Source of the DNA: Flavobacteriaceae bacterium
GTDB lineage: Bacteria; Bacteroidota; Bacteroidia; Flavobacteriales; Flavobacteriaceae
Direction: 5' to 3'
Assembly (NCBI GenBank): GCA_031277535.1
Contig: JAITMD010000008.1
Coordinates: forward strand, 310,001-374,000
Length of the DNA: 64,000 bases
Each line of letters opens with the position of its first letter. The stretch's first letter is position 1. Under the pieces are notes generated by a model. The model ran no database searches and was not told the DNA's origin. It saw nothing but the letters and a program-made list of their open reading frames with translations. Made by a program: the position numbers and the translations under genes. This document shows, piece by piece, positions 62,359 through 64,000 of the stretch.

Positions 62359-62452
62359 CAAGTATTTAGCTATCGTGTTTGGAGTATGTATCTTGGAATA
62401 CTTGATAGATCATTCAGATAGATTTTTAGAAGGTATAAGAGACGCTTTTTAA
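62348..62452 (+). CDS. possible 34-residue hydrophobic peptide
   Basis: ATG at 62348 opens a frame of 34 codons: MKNSKYLAIVFGVCILEYLI followed by DHSDRFLEGIRDAF. It has one short hydrophobic segment and overlaps the frame at 62229-62358 by 11 bases. A strong terminator follows at 62470, which supports a transcript. The call rests on layout alone. Confidence 0.35.
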   Translation: MKNSKYLAIVFGVCILEYLIDHSDRFLEGIRDAF

Positions 62453-62469
62453 TAACAAAGCTAATATAT

Positions 62470-62507
62470 ATACCCCACAGGTTATTTAACTTGTGGGGTA
62501 TTTCTTA
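62470..62507 (+). terminator. terminator of the DUF4240 unit or small ORF
   Basis: ATACCCCACA (62470-62479) pairs perfectly with TGTGGGGTAT (62492-62501), and the inner bases add six more pairs with one wobble. A short T-rich tail follows. Confidence 0.78.
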
Positions 62508-62534
62508 TAAAAATGTAATATTGTTTTAGGTATA

Positions 62535-63128
62535 TTATTTGTAGTAGGTCAAGAATTCCTCTACAAGATGAGGAGGGTTGGCTTGTTTTGTCCAACTAAG
62601 AGGGAGGTCATAGTACTCTAATTCGTGGATAATTACAGGGATGTCTTTCCCTAATTTCTCTTTTATTAGGTTTGATTGATGTAGTTCTTGCACAATTGAA
62701 ATAATCACTTCCATAAAAGCTTCTTGTATTTGTTCGTCTTTTGCACAAATAGCTTTATAGGCAGTATCGTCGCCTTCGTCTTCTAAATCCTCTGCTTTAT
62801 CCTGCTCATCGTCGGTATAGTACCATCCCGATTCTTTGATAAATTGACGTAAAGTGTTGTCTTCTCCTCCTAATGTTTCTACTTCGTCTTGCAACCAAAA
62901 GGCAAAGTTCCATTTCGCTTCCATCATATCACTGGCATTGTCTTGCTCAGCAATTACTTGTGACTCTGTGTTGTAACTGATATAGATAACAGGAAATCTC
63001 GGGTCGTCATCTTCGTTGTCTTTCCAAAAAGATAACGCGTATATATCTTCAATATTCTGATTAGCTATTGTGGTTATTGCTCTTTCGACTTTCTTTAATA
63101 AATGAGTATATAGTGCTACTTTGTCCAT
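62535..63128 (-). CDS. DUF4303-like protein
   Basis: The 197-residue acidic cytoplasmic protein has IYALSFWKDNEDDDPRFPVIYISYNTESQ near residue 29 and EAKWNFAFWLQDE near residue 69, which I read as the DUF4303 pattern. This family lies in SMI1/KNR4-like immunity and accessory loci; its role is unproven. No toxin gene is next to it. It starts 100 bases from the DUF4846 gene and reads in the same direction. Confidence 0.7.
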   Translation of the reverse strand: MDKVALYTHLLKKVERAITTIANQNIEDIYALSFWKDNEDDDPRFPVIYISYNTESQVIAEQDNASDMMEAKWNFAFWLQDEVETLGGEDNTLRQFIKESGWYYTDDEQDKAEDLEDEGDDTAYKAICAKDEQIQEAFMEVIISIVQELHQSNLIKEKLGKDIPVIIHELEYYDLPLSWTKQANPPHLVEEFLTYYK

Positions 63129-63227
63129 TGTGTTGTTTTTAGGAGTTTATTAAACAGGGATAAAAGTAGTAATTGTATTAGTGCAGAGAAGGATTTATAC
63201 ACATAATAAAGGAATGTATTTTGAAGC

Positions 63228-64000
63228 CTACCACGTCTTCCAATCTGCTGAGGTAAATTTCCATTCAGGAGTAACTATAACATCACTACTTATGTCATAC
63301 CAAGGGCTATTGTTCTTTCCTTGTGGGTTTTTAAGTATTTGTAATTCTTGTGCAGGCATATAACTTTGTGCAAGTAGAGCTATTTTATCTCCCTTGTTAT
63401 TATGTGCTATATCTACTACGATTACTGCATGACCTACTGGGTTACCAGACTGTATTAAGATATCGCCTATTTGTACCTGTGATTTGACAATGGTTTTTAG
63501 TTGTTGCTTTAGCGAAGCTGTGTTGGCATAGTTAAAAATGTGTTCCATATAGTTCCAGTATTTATCAGGGCTATAGTCTCCATTCGCGTAATCTGTGTAA
63601 TAGCGAGGTTTACCATCAACTATAAAGTTAAACGCTATTTCGTTATAGCGCTTTTGTTGATAGAGATAATCAGCTCTAAGACGCATGGTAGCGTCTGCAC
63701 ATTGGTGTAGGTCTTTAGTTCCTATCGGAAGGTCTATAACAGAGGAATAAACATGAGTTTTGTTTTTTTCTTTACCATTGTAGTACATTACTTTTTCTCC
63801 AAAGGGTTTTAGAGGTAAATGTTGTAGATGATAACCAAAATCTTCTTTATTGTAGGCGTCTCTTGTGTATCCATTTGGTGTGTTATACCTCGTTAAGATT
63901 GTTGTAGCTGTTGAGTTGATATAGTTATCTTTTGCAATAGGTTCTTCATTGCTAATTGAAACAGGTGTTTGTTTATCTGTACTCTTCTGACAAGAGAAAA
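63228..64000 (-). CDS. DUF4846 lipoprotein, start beyond the window
   Basis: The frame stays open from 63228 to the window edge, so the ATG at 63788 is internal. Reading from the edge it begins FSCQKSTDKQTPVS, a lipobox, which places the real start just outside. The mature part has TTILTRYNTPNGYTRD, GYHLQHLPLKPFG, HQCADATMRLRADYLYQQ and QIGDILIQSGNPVGHAVIVVDIAHN, matching DUF4846, a Bacteroidota family of unknown function. The GHAVIVVD block resembles an NlpC/P60- or CHAP-like fold with its His, but the catalytic Cys is unclear. Confidence 0.85.
   Translation of the reverse strand, partial: FSCQKSTDKQTPVSISNEEPIAKDNYINSTATTILTRYNTPNGYTRDAYNKEDFGYHLQHLPLKPFGEKVMYYNGKEKNKTHVYSSVIDLPIGTKDLHQCADATMRLRADYLYQQKRYNEIAFNFIVDGKPRYYTDYANGDYSPDKYWNYMEHIFNYANTASLKQQLKTIVKSQVQIGDILIQSGNPVGHAVIVVDIAHNNKGDKIALLAQSYMPAQELQILKNPQGKNNSPWYDISSDVIVTPEWKFTSADWKTW

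Overview
The window comes from the chromosome of a flavobacterium (phylum Bacteroidota). The evidence is low GC content, repeated TAnnTTTG minus-7 promoter boxes, almost no Shine-Dalgarno sequences, typical Bacteroidota families (head-GIN DUF2807, WG-repeat, DUF4846, OmpW/PorT-like barrels) and a flexirubin pigment locus. A Myroides-like member of Flavobacteriaceae is my best guess, but the genus cannot be proven from this sequence.

Left end (1-6.4 kb): this looks like the chromosomal replication origin. mnmG (gidA) and ybeY point left. They carry three parS-type ParB sites (TGTTCCACGTGGAACA or one-base variants), one of which is also the mnmG terminator. A gene-free stretch of about 2.8 kb follows, with degenerate repeats at 3.6-4.9 kb, a cluster of six DnaA-box-like 9-mers at 5.04-5.36 kb, and a switch from C-rich to G-rich on the plus strand near 4.97 kb. 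This stretch also holds the first of three unusual elements made of 11-bp units in inverted arrays; the others are at 28.3 and 58.6 kb.

6.5-40.7 kb: a flexirubin (aryl polyene plus dialkylresorcinol) biosynthesis and export cluster. A halogenase-like flavoprotein is divergent from a tyrosine/histidine ammonia-lyase-family starter enzyme. They share a 116-bp intergenic region with a perfect 20-bp dyad. The long plus-strand operon holds a ketoreductase, two acyl carrier proteins, several ketosynthases (some with degraded active sites), two hotdog dehydratases, darA and darB for the resorcinol, a BtrH-like protein, an ABC exporter, a thioesterase, a polysaccharide deacetylase, a LolA-like protein, a lipoprotein, and four related outer-membrane barrels in two pairs. 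After a terminator the cluster resumes with a FabZ-like protein, a GT2-DUF2062 protein, a 1220-residue MMPL-acyltransferase fusion, a carotenoid-desaturase-like oxidoreductase, a C45 acyltransferase lipoprotein and a PaaK-like ligase.

40.7-57.6 kb: mostly housekeeping. gltX, an SPFH protein, three small envelope/stress proteins, glnS, folB, tRNA-Cys, a LysE exporter, a head-GIN protein, rnr, two MORN-type secreted proteins, an acyl-CoA synthetase and rpiB are followed by an exported WrbA-RidA fusion divergent from an AraC regulator.

57.6-64 kb: accessory genes, mostly unknown. They include a DUF6266-like protein next to an 11-bp array, a TonB-C-terminal-domain protein, a DUF4240 protein, small orphan proteins, a DUF4303-like protein and a DUF4846 lipoprotein cut by the window end.
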